In this document: piece after piece, positions 44,706 to 54,299 of the stretch
How the letters are laid out: each line of letters begins with the position of its first letter
Numbering within the stretch: the first letter of the stretch is position 1
NCBI GenBank assembly: GCA_944472155.2
Contig: OX235279.1
Span: 157,378,199 to 157,442,198, forward strand
DNA length: 64,000 nt
Origin: Trichobilharzia szidati
Lineage: Eukaryota > Platyhelminthes > Trematoda > Strigeidida > Schistosomatidae
Direction of reading: 5' to 3'
Made by a program: the position numbers and the translations under genes
The notes under the pieces: model-generated
Seen by the model: only the letters and a program-made list of their open reading frames with translations
Database searches by the model: none
What the model was told of the DNA's origin: nothing

Positions 44706-44727
44706 AGGAAATAATAATAATAATAAT
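41521..44727 (+). mobile_element. Full-length-looking RTE non-LTR retrotransposon
   Basis: Boundaries come from comparison with the unoccupied locus (about 8795-8810): the left flank ends TTTCATTAAC (41513-41522) and the right flank resumes CATTGTTATCTAATAAACG (44728 on). The element is about 3.2 kb, usual for RTE, with about 220 bases before the endonuclease and a short 3' UTR ending in (AATA/AAT)n. A CTTCTATTTCAGGTACC stretch near 41655-41670 resembles a splice acceptor but may be chance. No clear target duplication is visible; two flank bases may have been lost. It is the only RTE copy here with all catalytic domains. Confidence 0.85.
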
Positions 44728-45005
44728 CATTGTTATCTAATAAACGTTCACTAGTAGTACTTTTAAGTTTACAATATACCATCTTTATTATTTTATCGTC
44801 ATTATTATTGCTATATGTCATCCATGAACTTACGTTTAGCCGATTCCATTTGTTGGATTTTTTCTTCAGTACTGTTCATACTGTCACTCTCACACCAATG
44901 ACTACACTTGTTTCTGAAATCTGTACTTTTCAGTATACTGAAGGTCAAATTAACGAATATATTTACTCCACTGAGAACTTTTTTGAGTTGTAGTACATGT
45001 GGTCT
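44725..45005 (+). repeat. Dispersed unit flanking the RTE, shared with 48.15 kb and 8.6-8.8 kb
   Basis: CGTCATTATTATTGCTATATGTCATCC, CATTTGTTGGATTTTTTCTTC, GTTCATACTGTCACTCTCACACCAATGACTACAC. The same order appears at 48150-48430, where an RTE fragment splits it, and partly reversed at 8690-8740. Class unknown. Confidence 0.55.
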
Positions 45006-45339
45006 CCAAACTTTGATTCACAAAATCCTGGGGACCAAAACCAGGCAGCTCGTATTTCCCAATGTAGCTGAATACCCTACATACAGTGATATATAACCTA
45101 TTAGAAATACACTAGGAGAAATAAGACTGATAAATTGGTAAACTACATTGTGTCATTCATGGAAACCGATAGGTGCAAATGTTTTTACAGGTCAAGTTCA
45201 GATAGCTAAGAGGAAGGGCTTTGAGAAATTAAAATTAGGATAATAAAGGACTATGGTCTTTTTGCATCACTTAAATAACCAATTAGTTACCGGAGAAAGA
45301 ACTTCGAAATGTCAGGAATTAGAAACTGAATAATAATAA
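45006..45339. other. Spacer before PLE-D
   Basis: No recognised content; the PLE-D N-terminus may extend into it. Confidence 0.35.
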
Positions 45340-47255
45340 TAATTACTGTTTAAAAAAGAAGACAAAAGCATCGTTATTTCTAAAGCCGACAAGGGAAACG
45401 TCACTGTGACAATGAACAGGATCGATAATGAGAAGAAGGCGATTTGAACACCTATCAGATAGACCACACTTACTTGTAGAAGAAACGAAGAAATCTGCCG
45501 AATTCAACAAAATGAAACTAAATAGAAACAGGCCCCTTCAAGAATTAAAACCCAAAATCGGAAATTTCTTCTGGTTTAAACTAAAACCTAAATCTTATGT
45601 ACCTTTAAGATTATATGGTCGACCAGCGATGCATAAACCCACAACCCCATTAAGACCAGCAGTAGATTTTACCAACTCACTGACATTTAAACTCTCCAGA
45701 TACTTATTTTCTATACTGAAACTACTGCAAAAGGACACTCAAAATGTTATAAAAGATTCGTTTGACTTCAAATCCCAAATAGAATGCCGAGAAATTGATC
45801 AAGGAGATATTACGGTAAGCTATGATATTAACTCATTATACACTAGTATTCCTGTTACCGAAAGTCTTGATATCATTTCCAGTTTACTAGAATCAGATAC
45901 AACGCCATCAAAAGGATGTCATCTGGACACCAGTGAAATAACTAAGAGCTTAAAATTCTGTCTAGAAAGCAATTACTTTACATTTAATGGGAATTTATAT
46001 AGGCAGACGAATGGTGTTGCTATGTATTCACCAGTTTCCCCAATAGTCACTGATCTCTGTATGAATAGATTTGAAGATAACTTCTTTTCAAACATATTCA
46101 AGCTCAAAACGTGGCTGAGATGCACTGATTATACTTTCGTTGTGCTAAAACGAGATCTACATAATTCATTCTTGGAGGAAGTGAACAATCCATCTCTCAG
46201 CAACCAGTTTACTGCCGTGAGCTAGCATTCCTAGACTGCCTAGTTAAGAGGAAAGCAAACGAATATTTTAATATTTCTGTATTCAAAAGGAAAACATACT
46301 CCAGCAAATAATTAGGCTTCGGATCATCACACCCCATCAGTACAGAGGTATTAGTTATTTCAAGTCTTCTTAAACGAACACACTCTTTGATAACGGATGA
46401 GAAAGAAAAAGAAGAAATATCAAAAATTACTGAGACTCTCAAGCAAAACAACTACCCAAAGAACTTCATCAACAAAATGAACACTGACATTAAGTATGGT
46501 CAAAAACGTATTCCGAAGACATGCACCTCAACAGTTGTCATTCCATATAGATCAGAGACGTCAGTTGATATCAGAAGAGCAGTACTCAATAAGCACGACT
46601 TCAGAGTTTTCTTAAAAATATCAAACACACTGCGAAACAACCTTGTCCATATAAAAGAGCAAATCTCTAAAGATTCTCTATCTAATTGTGTCTATTAAAT
46701 AAAGTGCTTGGAATTTGATGCGATATACATCGAACAAACATCGCGAGAAATCAATGTAATTAGAAGAAATGAACACCGTAGAGCACCTGTTCGATCACCG
46801 AGAAATCCAGTTGACCAAGAAAAGCTTGAATAATCGTCAGCTATAGAATCGACAATATTGAAATAATCCAGAAAAATTTCAGAAATTACACAGAGAACGT
46901 CTATCAGAAGCACTTCATATCAAATGAAATCCAAATTGTTTGAATAGGAATGATGGACTAAAACAGAATTTGACCCTCCAATGAAATGACAAAATCAACA
47001 CGAATTTGATGGGCAGTTTCACTTTGTAAGCTCATGTGGCTTTTATAATTTTATACGCTTATCAAATCTAACAATCTACACTTGGTTTTGTCATCTTTAC
47101 CAGTTTGCAAACTCGACGACGCAAAAATGACCCCACGCCGAGGAACAATGATTAAGTTGTTATATATAAGCTGAGATTTTGTAAATTCTGGTTTAATAAT
47201 ACCACTTTGATAAAGCTATTAGCAGCAGCATTAAATAGCGAAACGTCAGTAAAAA
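45340..47255 (+). mobile_element. PLE family D, most complete Penelope-like element in the window
   Basis: Order: DKSIVISKADKGNVTV (45361-45408, N-terminal RT motif); frameshift; open frame 45428-46225 with HKPTTPLRPAVDFTNS, motif A ITVSYDINSLYTSIPV, motif B LYRQTNGVAMYSPVSPIV and motif C WLRCTDYTFVVL; then ITETLKQNNYPKNFINKM (46387-46698, post-RT linker) and LEFDAIYIEQTSREINVIRR (GIY-YIG with YIG as YIE) to about 46930. In motif C the canonical YVDD reads CTDY, losing one catalytic aspartate, and several frameshifts exist, so it is dead. The 3' region to 47255 ends in a hammerhead-like motif. RT and nuclease were one polyprotein. Confidence 0.85.
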
Positions 47256-47256
47256 C
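47213..47256 (+). ncRNA. Hammerhead-like motif near the PLE-D 3' end
   Basis: TTGATAAAGCTATT, a short loop, AATAGCGAAACGTC. GCTATT pairs with AATAGC over 6 bp (stem II), followed directly by GAAAC and a GTC cleavage-type triplet, as in minimal type I hammerheads described in PLE terminal repeats. The CUGAUGA strand reads UUGAUAA, two core changes plus an extra A, so activity is doubtful. Confidence 0.4.
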
Positions 47257-47309
47257 AACACTATCGTTTTGTTTTCCATTCATTTGGAAATACAAAAACT
47301 TCTATAATA

Positions 47310-47589
47310 ATGAATATCATATACCCAATGCCCAAATTTTTTCAAACTGTTGAAATTGAACTTGCTTTAGAAATATACAATAGTAAATATTCTTATTATT
47401 ACTATTATTATGAGCCAAGTTACGATAATGGTGCTGACAAAAAGTCAAATGAGTCAAGAACAATAATAAGAGATGGAGTAAAATATCAATAATAATGACA
47501 GTTCATAAGTAAAAGATAATAACTACATTTGTAGATTCAGAATGCCTACCATTTCTTTACGTATAAACAGAGACCGAGTTTACAAAATA
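47310..47589. other. Spacer with no recognised element
   Basis: A 60-codon frame with a tyrosine run from an (ATT/TAC)n tract; not gene-like. Confidence 0.35.
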
Positions 47590-47990
47590 TAACTGCAAAA
47601 GTCTCCGCAACCCAGGGATCTTGCTATTTGTCTGTCTGCAAACAATGGAGAATAACTTAGCAGAGCATCAGTGTCGTATATGTAGTCTATAAGATGCTTT
47701 GTGATTGAACTTCCCAGTGGCCTGGCTTCAGCCTTTTTCAAACACTTCAGCAGATGCACTGTCGTTCAAGTAGACAATCGCCTTTCCGCAAGAGCTACGT
47801 ACGTATTTGCTCCCACAAACACGTTGAAGTTGATATAAATACAGTTGAAAGTGTCGATTTTTAGCGTTTGATGTTTTTCACATTTCTGAAGCACCCACTT
47901 GATGGTGTTACGTAGCACGATCTTTGAAGTATAATAAGTTCTCTTAATAGTTTTATCAAGTCTTTGTTTCACTACCCCCTGTATGCCATC
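47590..47990 (-). mobile_element. PLE family C GIY-YIG domain fragment
   Basis: The minus-strand frame gives KIDTFNCIYINFNVFVGANT, YVALAERRLSTWTTVHLLKC and, after a break, SSITKHLIDY. It fits CIYxFNCxCGAxYVGRxERRLSTRxxEH with the YVG glycine changed to alanine and CxC lost. About 69 residues remain open at 47766-47972. Confidence 0.6.
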
Positions 47991-48227
47991 TCTGTTAAAT
48001 GGTCAAACTTCTTTGAAATAGTTTGGATAGTTTTAGTAGCTCTAATTTCTTACTACTATTCATTCCACTTTATTAAATTCTATATTACTTGAGACAATCG
48101 TCCACGAGTATTATTTCTGTGATTACTCAGACCAAACACCCGTTATTTTGTCATCATTATTACTGCTATTCGTCATCCTTGAATGTACATCTAATCTATC
48201 TCATTTGTTGGTTTATTTTTCTGTAGT

Positions 48228-48402
48228 ATTCATACAGTCATCCAAGGGTGACTTGGAGGAGGTCATGTGAAGAGGAGATGAAAACGTATGGGCAAACTTG
48301 GAGCCAGGTGAAGCTTCTAGCAAAGAACCGAACTGCTGAAGCCCTATGTTCCTCTAGGAATTAAAGGAAGCAATAATGAAAGTAATAATAATTCATACAG
48401 TC
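48228..48402 (+). mobile_element. Very short RTE insertion with perfect 12-bp target-site duplication
   Basis: 48240-48390 (151 bp) is the RTE 3' terminus: AAGGGTGACTTGGAGGAGG (RVTWRRS), CAAACTTGGAGCCAGGTGAA (QTWSQVK), GAAGCCCTATGTTCCTCTAGG, stop, tail. ATTCATACAGTC is repeated exactly at 48228-48239 and 48391-48402. The related locus at 44.86-44.89 kb lacks the insertion. Close identity to the full copy points to a recent event. Confidence 0.9.
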
Positions 48403-48449
48403 GCTCTCACACCAATAACTACACTCACCCATGAAACTTTCACTTAAAC

Positions 48450-49385
48450 ACACCATTAAATTATTTCATTCGATTTAAGTGATGTTCTTATTTTGACCAC
48501 GCGTTGATTTTATATGGGTTTGAATGATGATTACAACTCACTAACTATTATTATTATTACACCGTTTTACGCTTGTACAACGCAATACACTTTCTGATTT
48601 AATTCGAACTTGCCATCATTCTGGCACTATTCTATGAATTTATAGTTTCAAAAGACTGACTAGTGAACAAACAATACTGTTTTTGATGAATTCCACTTCA
48701 TCAGGTTTTACAGTTAGTTGTATTTCACCATAATAATTCAAGAATTCTGCTTATCGACAACAACATTAATGTGTGTTTTTTCTAAATAACAATGAATTAT
48801 CAAGTGTCACTCATAGATTATAGTTCAAAACACGTTACTAACATGCCTAAATGCTTCATTGAATTGAACAGTTTTTCGCATTAAAGCATCATGAATGACA
48901 ACAAACATATAGTATAGTAGTAATAAGTGCTCATGATTAATGTTCACATTGGTCTATATTCATACTAAATATTAACTACATACAGATAACAGATAGTATC
49001 AAAAACAGAGGTTGAAAGTGTCATAGAAGGCTATGTGTATCTGTATGTATATGTGGCAGTGCGTAAGTTAGTGATTAAGTTTCAATGAGCAAATAAATGG
49101 TTTGTTTATTCAAGGGCAAATTAATAAGGAGTAGGGGGATGAATATATTCCGGATCGAGGTCATAAGACGTAATACAGTGTTTATCAATTTATGTAGATT
49201 CCACAGCAGCTCAGGCTGGCGATATTGACTGGACTTGTTTCATACGCACACACACACAGAGCGAAAACCGGTTGTTTTAGGCGAACTGTAATTGTCTCTG
49301 TGGTTTGGTGTATTCGGAACGTAGAAGCCTTTGGCAATCTATTTGGTGCCCGAAAGGCGGTAGCACTGTAGTCTGTTCAGACTAG
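48450..49385. other. Stretch without a recognised element
   Basis: Short (CA)n at 49247-49258 and AT-rich DNA. No supported feature. Confidence 0.4.
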
Positions 49386-49389
49386 GTAA

Positions 49390-50030
49390 TCTAGTATCGA
49401 AATGTTGATGATGGTTTTCACTGCGTCTTTATTTTGTTACATTGTGGTAGGTGTTCCTAGAGCAACGGCCAACATAACTCATTCCACTAGCGTTGTTGGA
49501 CTGATAGATACAAGAAGAGACAGCTAGCCTGAGTACTTTCGATCAAGGAATCACAACCGATCGTGTAGAAAATATGATCTGTAGTGTAACAACATTAAAA
49601 GTTGTTTGAATCGATTTTCTTAACATGTTGACAATTACTTCACTAGGTACGTCACCACTGAATTGCATATACATGTATAAAGGCTTCTGCTTCACGAATA
49701 CATAGCAGTGTATTTCTATTTTCTTGGCTATGTGTTTCATGATTAACTTTTCTGGACGGCTATTTTCAATCAAGGTGGCATATACAATCTTGACTTCATC
49801 TTCATTCACATCATTTGAGCATAAAGCTGTGGCCACAAGTCTTAACCAACCAAATTTCTTTTGTACTCTGGAGATGAACACAGCTATGAAAATGTGTGTA
49901 TTTATCCTGTCCATGTATTGTTCTTATGCAAATTGCTTTTTACACTGCCACCTAGTTGACTTGTAAGAAGGACATCTCTAAGATGGCAATTTCTCTCCGA
50001 TTTCCATGATTAATTCTATTGCCTGAAGAA
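49390..50030 (-). mobile_element. PLE family C post-RT linker and GIY-YIG start
   Basis: The minus frame 49543-49914 (123 residues) holds VYATLIENSRPEKLIMKHIA, KPLYMYMQFSGDVPSEVIVN, LRKSIQTTFNVVTLQIIFST, the linker of the family, which is unusually well kept. Upstream pieces (EIGEKLPS, QYMDRINTHIF) correspond to the region after motif C. Downstream, MSYVGRCSR shows the GIY-YIG core in another frame (about 49470). Confidence 0.7.
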
Positions 50031-50602
50031 GAGTTTATTGAAAACGAGTATTTTCATTCTGATAAAAACACTTATATAAGAAGAATGTCGTCTGATATAT
50101 TTTATTTTAGTATCGACTTTTTCTCAAAACAGTTAATTTTTCCAGTGGATTTCAAAATCAAAACAGTGTATTGGAGGGAGTTATTGAATTCACAATTTGC
50201 TAATTACTTCACATTTTCCTCTCAAAATCGAGATTATTTCGATTACAATAAGTGATCTGTTTGACATCATAAATGGTAATCGAGAAAGTAAGCGTAAATG
50301 CATGAAACTATATACTACTGATTGATCGTGATGAGTAGTCTTGTATACCACTCGCACACATTAAACGATAGCGGTTGTCATTCAGCCAGTCAAATCGAAG
50401 TGATAAAAACATCGGGCGACCGTTTCATACGTTTGTAACTGAGCCCATTAGTGGCATACCGTGTTTATGACTCATCTGAGAGAGGTTGATTTCAGACTGG
50501 TTGGCTGCTTAGGCGAACTAGTGACACTATAAATCAAATTCAAACTCTCACAAACTGATTCACAGTTTTGTAAATTATTTCGCATTTTAAACAGTCCAAG
50601 CT
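50031..50602. other. Stretch without a recognised element
   Basis: A 78-codon plus frame (50019-50255) overlaps the PLE-C edge and is not recognised. The block TACTACTGATTGATCGTGATGAGTAG (50315 on) recurs at 61.91 kb (ACTACTGATTGATTGAGATGAG), with CGCACACATTAAACG after it, so a dispersed repeat lies at 50310-50430 and 61905-62025. Confidence 0.4.
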
Positions 50603-50845
50603 GATGCGTCGCTGGTTCAGCGATAGGACACTGTCTAAAGAAGCAGGTGGTCCTGAGTTTGATCGCAAGCCCACGCACTCCTACACCTCATTTAGCAAGT
50701 AGGAAGCCCGTTGTAGAAGGAAGGCAGGACCTGAGGCTAGAAATCTCACCTCGTAAGAAACACCACCACTACTAAAACTCTAAAGCTCAAGCTTGAAGCC
50801 GTATGTTCCTACGGGAACGCAAAGGAATAAAATAATGAAAAAAGC
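50603..50845 (+). repeat. SINE-2 copy
   Basis: ATGCGTCGCTGGTTCAGCGA head, GAGTTTGATCGCAAG (B-box region), CCTCATTTAGCAAGTAGGAAG linker, ACCTGAGGCTAGAAATCTCACC body, and GAAGCCGTATGTTCCTACGGG with an A-rich tail. Moderately decayed. Confidence 0.7.
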
Positions 50846-51130
50846 AAAAGTTCGACGTGACTGTTTCACCATAGTTTTCTTTGAAAAGTGAGACTACTCA
50901 GAACACACAGACGGAATATAAATGATTTCTTCGATACTACTAGTAACTAAGAGTAAATGCATAAAAACTACAGGTTGTTATTATGAGTGGTGTACAGCTA
51001 CTCATTATTGACGTTTTCTTCTTTCCGTTTTATCATTTTTCCCCGATGTCTCATTTATTTGCTCGCTCCCCCTTCTACACACAGGTAATAATAACAGTTA
51101 AAACAAATGAAGTTCACACACATAATTCAT

Positions 51131-51305
51131 TGTGCGTCGGTGGTACAGTGGTTAGGACTCTCGCCGACCATGCACATGGTCCAGGGTTCGATCCCCTGCC
51201 GACGCACACCCGATATCTATGGTTGGCCTGCAAAATTTGGGCTACCGATATCACATGCTGAAAATTTCATACTTGTACTGTAATCAAAATTAAAATTAAT
51301 CAGTC
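51131..51305 (+). repeat. SINE-1: tRNA-Gly-like head with CR1-like LINE tail
   Basis: 51134-51205 folds as a tRNA: acceptor GCGTCGG/CCGACGC (7 of 7 pairs), D-arm GTACAGTGG, and T-arm CAGGG-TTCGATC-CCCTG. It resembles tRNA-Gly, but the anticodon stem CTCGC/GCACA is broken and the loop would read ACC. The body CCCGATATCTATGGTTGGCC, ATTTGGGCTACCGATATC leads to TGCTGAAAATTTCATACTTG and an A-rich tail, the 3' signature of the CR1-like LINE. Internal A/B boxes should recruit RNA polymerase III. Confidence 0.8.
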
Positions 51306-51589
51306 AGTAGAACAACTGGATCTCATCTTTCCAACTTATATCATTTATAGGTACAACATTCTGTTTCTTTCTTTCTTTTCCTTTTCTCTCTCTCTCGTTT
51401 TTCCGTTATGTGCTGCTTTGTTTCTTACTTCCGCTTACGCCAGTAAATATGATAGCACCTACTTTTCTAACACCTTCAAACACTGTTCAACTTTGGCTTT
51501 GCTACTGACATCCCAATATGTTGTTGTCATAATGAACTGAGATTTCCTTAATCTATGTAGAATTCTATTTATTGATAATGTACTAACTG
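51306..51589. other. Flank of a CR1-like 3' end
   Basis: Possibly 3' UTR of the LINE whose tail follows at 51590, but no coding match was seen. Confidence 0.35.
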
Positions 51590-51676
51590 GATGAAATACT
51601 GTAGTAAAAATGCTCAGAATTCCATTCTGTATCACATGTACTGTTTTGGAATAAAGCAAATTATTATTATTATTAT
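51590..51676 (+). mobile_element. CR1-like LINE 3' terminal signature
   Basis: TGCTCAGAATTCCATTCTG, CACATGTACTGTTTTGGAATAAAGC and (ATT)n, matching the end of the 5.87-6.70 kb LINE. Confidence 0.65.
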
Positions 51677-52184
51677 GTTCGCTTTATCGATTAATTTGTT
51701 TCCTTCGACGGATGATATGCGTAATCTTGCATTCTGATTGGTAAGTTAGTATTCTTTTGGTTAAGGCAAAGCAAGCATTAAATGAGGTCAGCACTGAAAG
51801 TGACCAGCGCTTCCCGGTAAATAATCACAAAAATCTTTAGTAACCAATGGAACCAATTAAGTCTTCACATACAATGAATCGATATCAAAAAGAAGAACAG
51901 CTGTTACAACAAAAATATAATAAACCACTTTAGTGGAAAATATCAACCCTCCAACTTATTCCTTTCTACTTATAATAGCAACATTTCAACCCATTGTTCA
52001 GCTGAAACATAAATGTTTGAAACTACCAAGTGTGTGAACAGTGTATCTTAGTCGAACCGGGCCAACATGATATCTAGGCGATTCTGACCCTCTCGACAAA
52101 ATAATATGCATTAAAAGTGACTTCTACTCAAACATTTTATATAAGTGAGGCATCAACGACAGAAAAGTCTTGATGGGAGAATAG
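51677..52184. other. Stretch without a recognised element
   Basis: No supported feature. Confidence 0.4.
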
Positions 52185-52440
52185 GTTCTGGGCACCCTGG
52201 TAGAATATAACTCCATATTATATCAGATTATCTTACATAACACACACTGGCACGGTATTGATGACTGGATGAGGTTTAGAGCACGCTTTATTACTCATAA
52301 TCATACAAATCTATCCATAACATGGCTTCATGATTTGTCTCATATATTCTTTCTCTCCCCTTGTTGTTTATTGCAGCTTTCCCTTTATCCGATATAGGCG
52401 CTGAGTCATTTCGATAGCACCTGTGTTTGATGTTGATTCG
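52185..52440 (-). mobile_element. PLE terminal region
   Basis: On the minus strand: AAGGGGAGAGAAAGAATATATG, AATCATGAAGCC, GATTATGAGTAATAAAGCGTGCTC, CATCCAGTCATCAATACCGTGCC, and GGAGTTATATTCTACCAGGG near 52210-52190. The last part also borders the inverted repeat at 4990 and the PLE-A end at 58440. Confidence 0.5.
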
Positions 52441-52839
52441 ATGAACTAAGAACCAGAGATTAACCTAACTTTCTCTTCACCTAACTATATTATTTTCTAA
52501 TAATTCAACACTATCCCACCAACCCTGTTGTTTCAATACATGCAAAAGAATGCAATGCAATGTCTGAGCTTTTTTCAAGATTATTTAACTTAGTAGTGTC
52601 AATCATTGTCTAGCTTGACTTCTATGTTCATTCTAACTGAACCCGATCTACTAGTTAGACATTTAGGTAACTGACCTCACTTACAGTTACTACATCATGG
52701 CATTTGGTAAGTTATACCTAATTTTTCTTAAAATTGATAAAATTTATTTCTGAGTGAGTCGACTGGTTGGTTTAAATGTCACTCTAATTCCAAACTAATC
52801 ACATTACACATATGCAAACTTATTCTCAAACTAAATCCC
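52441..52839. other. Stretch without a recognised element
   Basis: No supported feature. Confidence 0.4.
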
Positions 52840-52844
52840 TCTAA

Positions 52845-53966
52845 ATGTCAGATTGTCAGTTTCACTCTCAGACACAAACGTGATTCACATGAACTGATTC
52901 CGTCCCATTCATTCTTCTTTCAAAGAAGGCCCTGAAGTCGAAAGCGAGACGAATGTTGACTACCTATGGATTATGCCTATTCTCTGATGAGATTTCTTCT
53001 GATCTTCTCACAACATGTCGATGACTGGAACGACATTCCATTTAACCATCTGCGAATGAAATTTAAGACAGTCTCGTAACACGCAGTCAATCTCTACTTC
53101 TACAGTTTGTTAATTGTCGCATTCTACACATCATGCATTTATTTTTTTTTTATTTTATTTTTATTTTTGATTTACAGCTTGATTCCACACCGTATTTTCA
53201 GTACAAGTATGGAATTTTCAGCATGGATATCGGTTAGCCCAAATTCAGGCCTACCATAGATATCGGGTGTGCGCCGGCAGGGGATCGAACCCCGGACCAT
53301 GTGTATGGTCGGCGAGAGTCCTAACCACTGTGCCACCGACGCATTGTTGCTTCCTCGCCTTAATATTGTCTAAACTACCTGAGAAAGACTGTTACGTTGC
53401 TAGGCCCACGAAAAACTGTAATTACGGTGATAAGTTTATCCCCAAACCACCTCATTCTTACTCTTATCACCACTCCCCTGAAGACATTCAAGAAATAGGC
53501 GAATATAATCTTGTCGGACAGTCTCTGAGCGTCCTCTCAGGGCACAACTCTCCACATTTTCATGCCATCAAGTAGGACTGGAAACAACTGTGTCAGACTT
53601 TACTGACGGACGACTAAGTATCAAAACTCAACGATATTTTTGTTTGGTAGACATGAGTTGCATGTGATGCAAAATGTCTCAGGTATGAAAGTATTAAGTT
53701 GTTAATGCGAAACAGTAAGTAGCAAAAAGGGGATGTTTAGGTGTCTGCTATCACACTTAGATGGTTATCATTATTTCTATTAGCTTTTCATTTCAATTCT
53801 ACATTCACATCCTCTATTGACATTGTCATCAGTGTAAATATCGTGTTAATCGTTTACCTGCGGGGGATGTGTTTGTAAAGAGAAGATTGAATGCAATATT
53901 ATAGTAGATGCTGAAAATTCACAATTTCATCGCATGTACAGTTTTCAATGAAGCCATTATTATTAT
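52845..53966 (+). mobile_element. CR1-like LINE 3' part split by a SINE-1
   Basis: The two halves 52845-53139 and 53341-53966 join to give the same sequence as 14445-15365 reversed. The end shows GATGCTGAAAATTCACAATT, CATGTACAGTTTTCAATGAAGCC and ATTATTATT. Confidence 0.7.
53135..53345 (-). repeat. SINE-1 inserted in the CR1-like copy, with GCATT duplication
   Basis: On the minus strand: TGCGTCGGTGGCACAGTGGTTAGGAC, GGTTCGATCCCCTGCCGGCGCA, CCCGATATCTATGGTAGGCC, GGATATC..., then TGCTGAAAATTCCATACTTG, ACGGTGTGGAATCAAGCTG and an A/T-rich tail. The tail fits the CR1-like 3' end better than the 51.1-kb copy does. GCATT flanks it at 53135-53139 and 53341-53345. The duplicate locus reads CATGCATTGTTGC without insertion (about 15045-15055). 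Confidence 0.85.
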
Positions 53967-54094
53967 TTCAGAAATGCAAAAAAAAAATCGCTTACTACCT
54001 CTTTAGGTCACCACGAATGACCTTAACTCTGACATTTGCTAATATAAAAGTACACATGCAATGTAGTGACAATTTTGTCAATTTTGGCAGCAAC

Positions 54095-54245
54095 ACCATC
54101 CAGTGTCATTGGTGAGTATTTGTCCTGACAGATGACAACCTGATACATCATGGACCCAGACTGTTCTCAATACTTCTCACTACAACTCTTCAGGCTACTC
54201 CGTCCTCCCATAGTTGGTCAGTTAGTCACTAGTGGGCATCAGAAT
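54095..54245 (+). repeat. Dispersed repeat R
   Basis: GTCATTGGTGAGTATTTGTCCTG, GACAACCTGATACATCATGG and CACTACAACTCTTCAGGC. Duplicate partner of 14170-14320. Confidence 0.6.
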
Positions 54246-54299
54246 ATCTTCAAAAGTTAGTCTATAGGGATTTTATTATTGTCAATATTATACATTAAC

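Noticed and set aside
51134..51205. Functional tRNA-Gly gene
   Set aside because: Acceptor and T stems are perfect, but the anticodon stem is broken, the loop would not read a Gly anticodon, and the same module heads several repeats with LINE tails.
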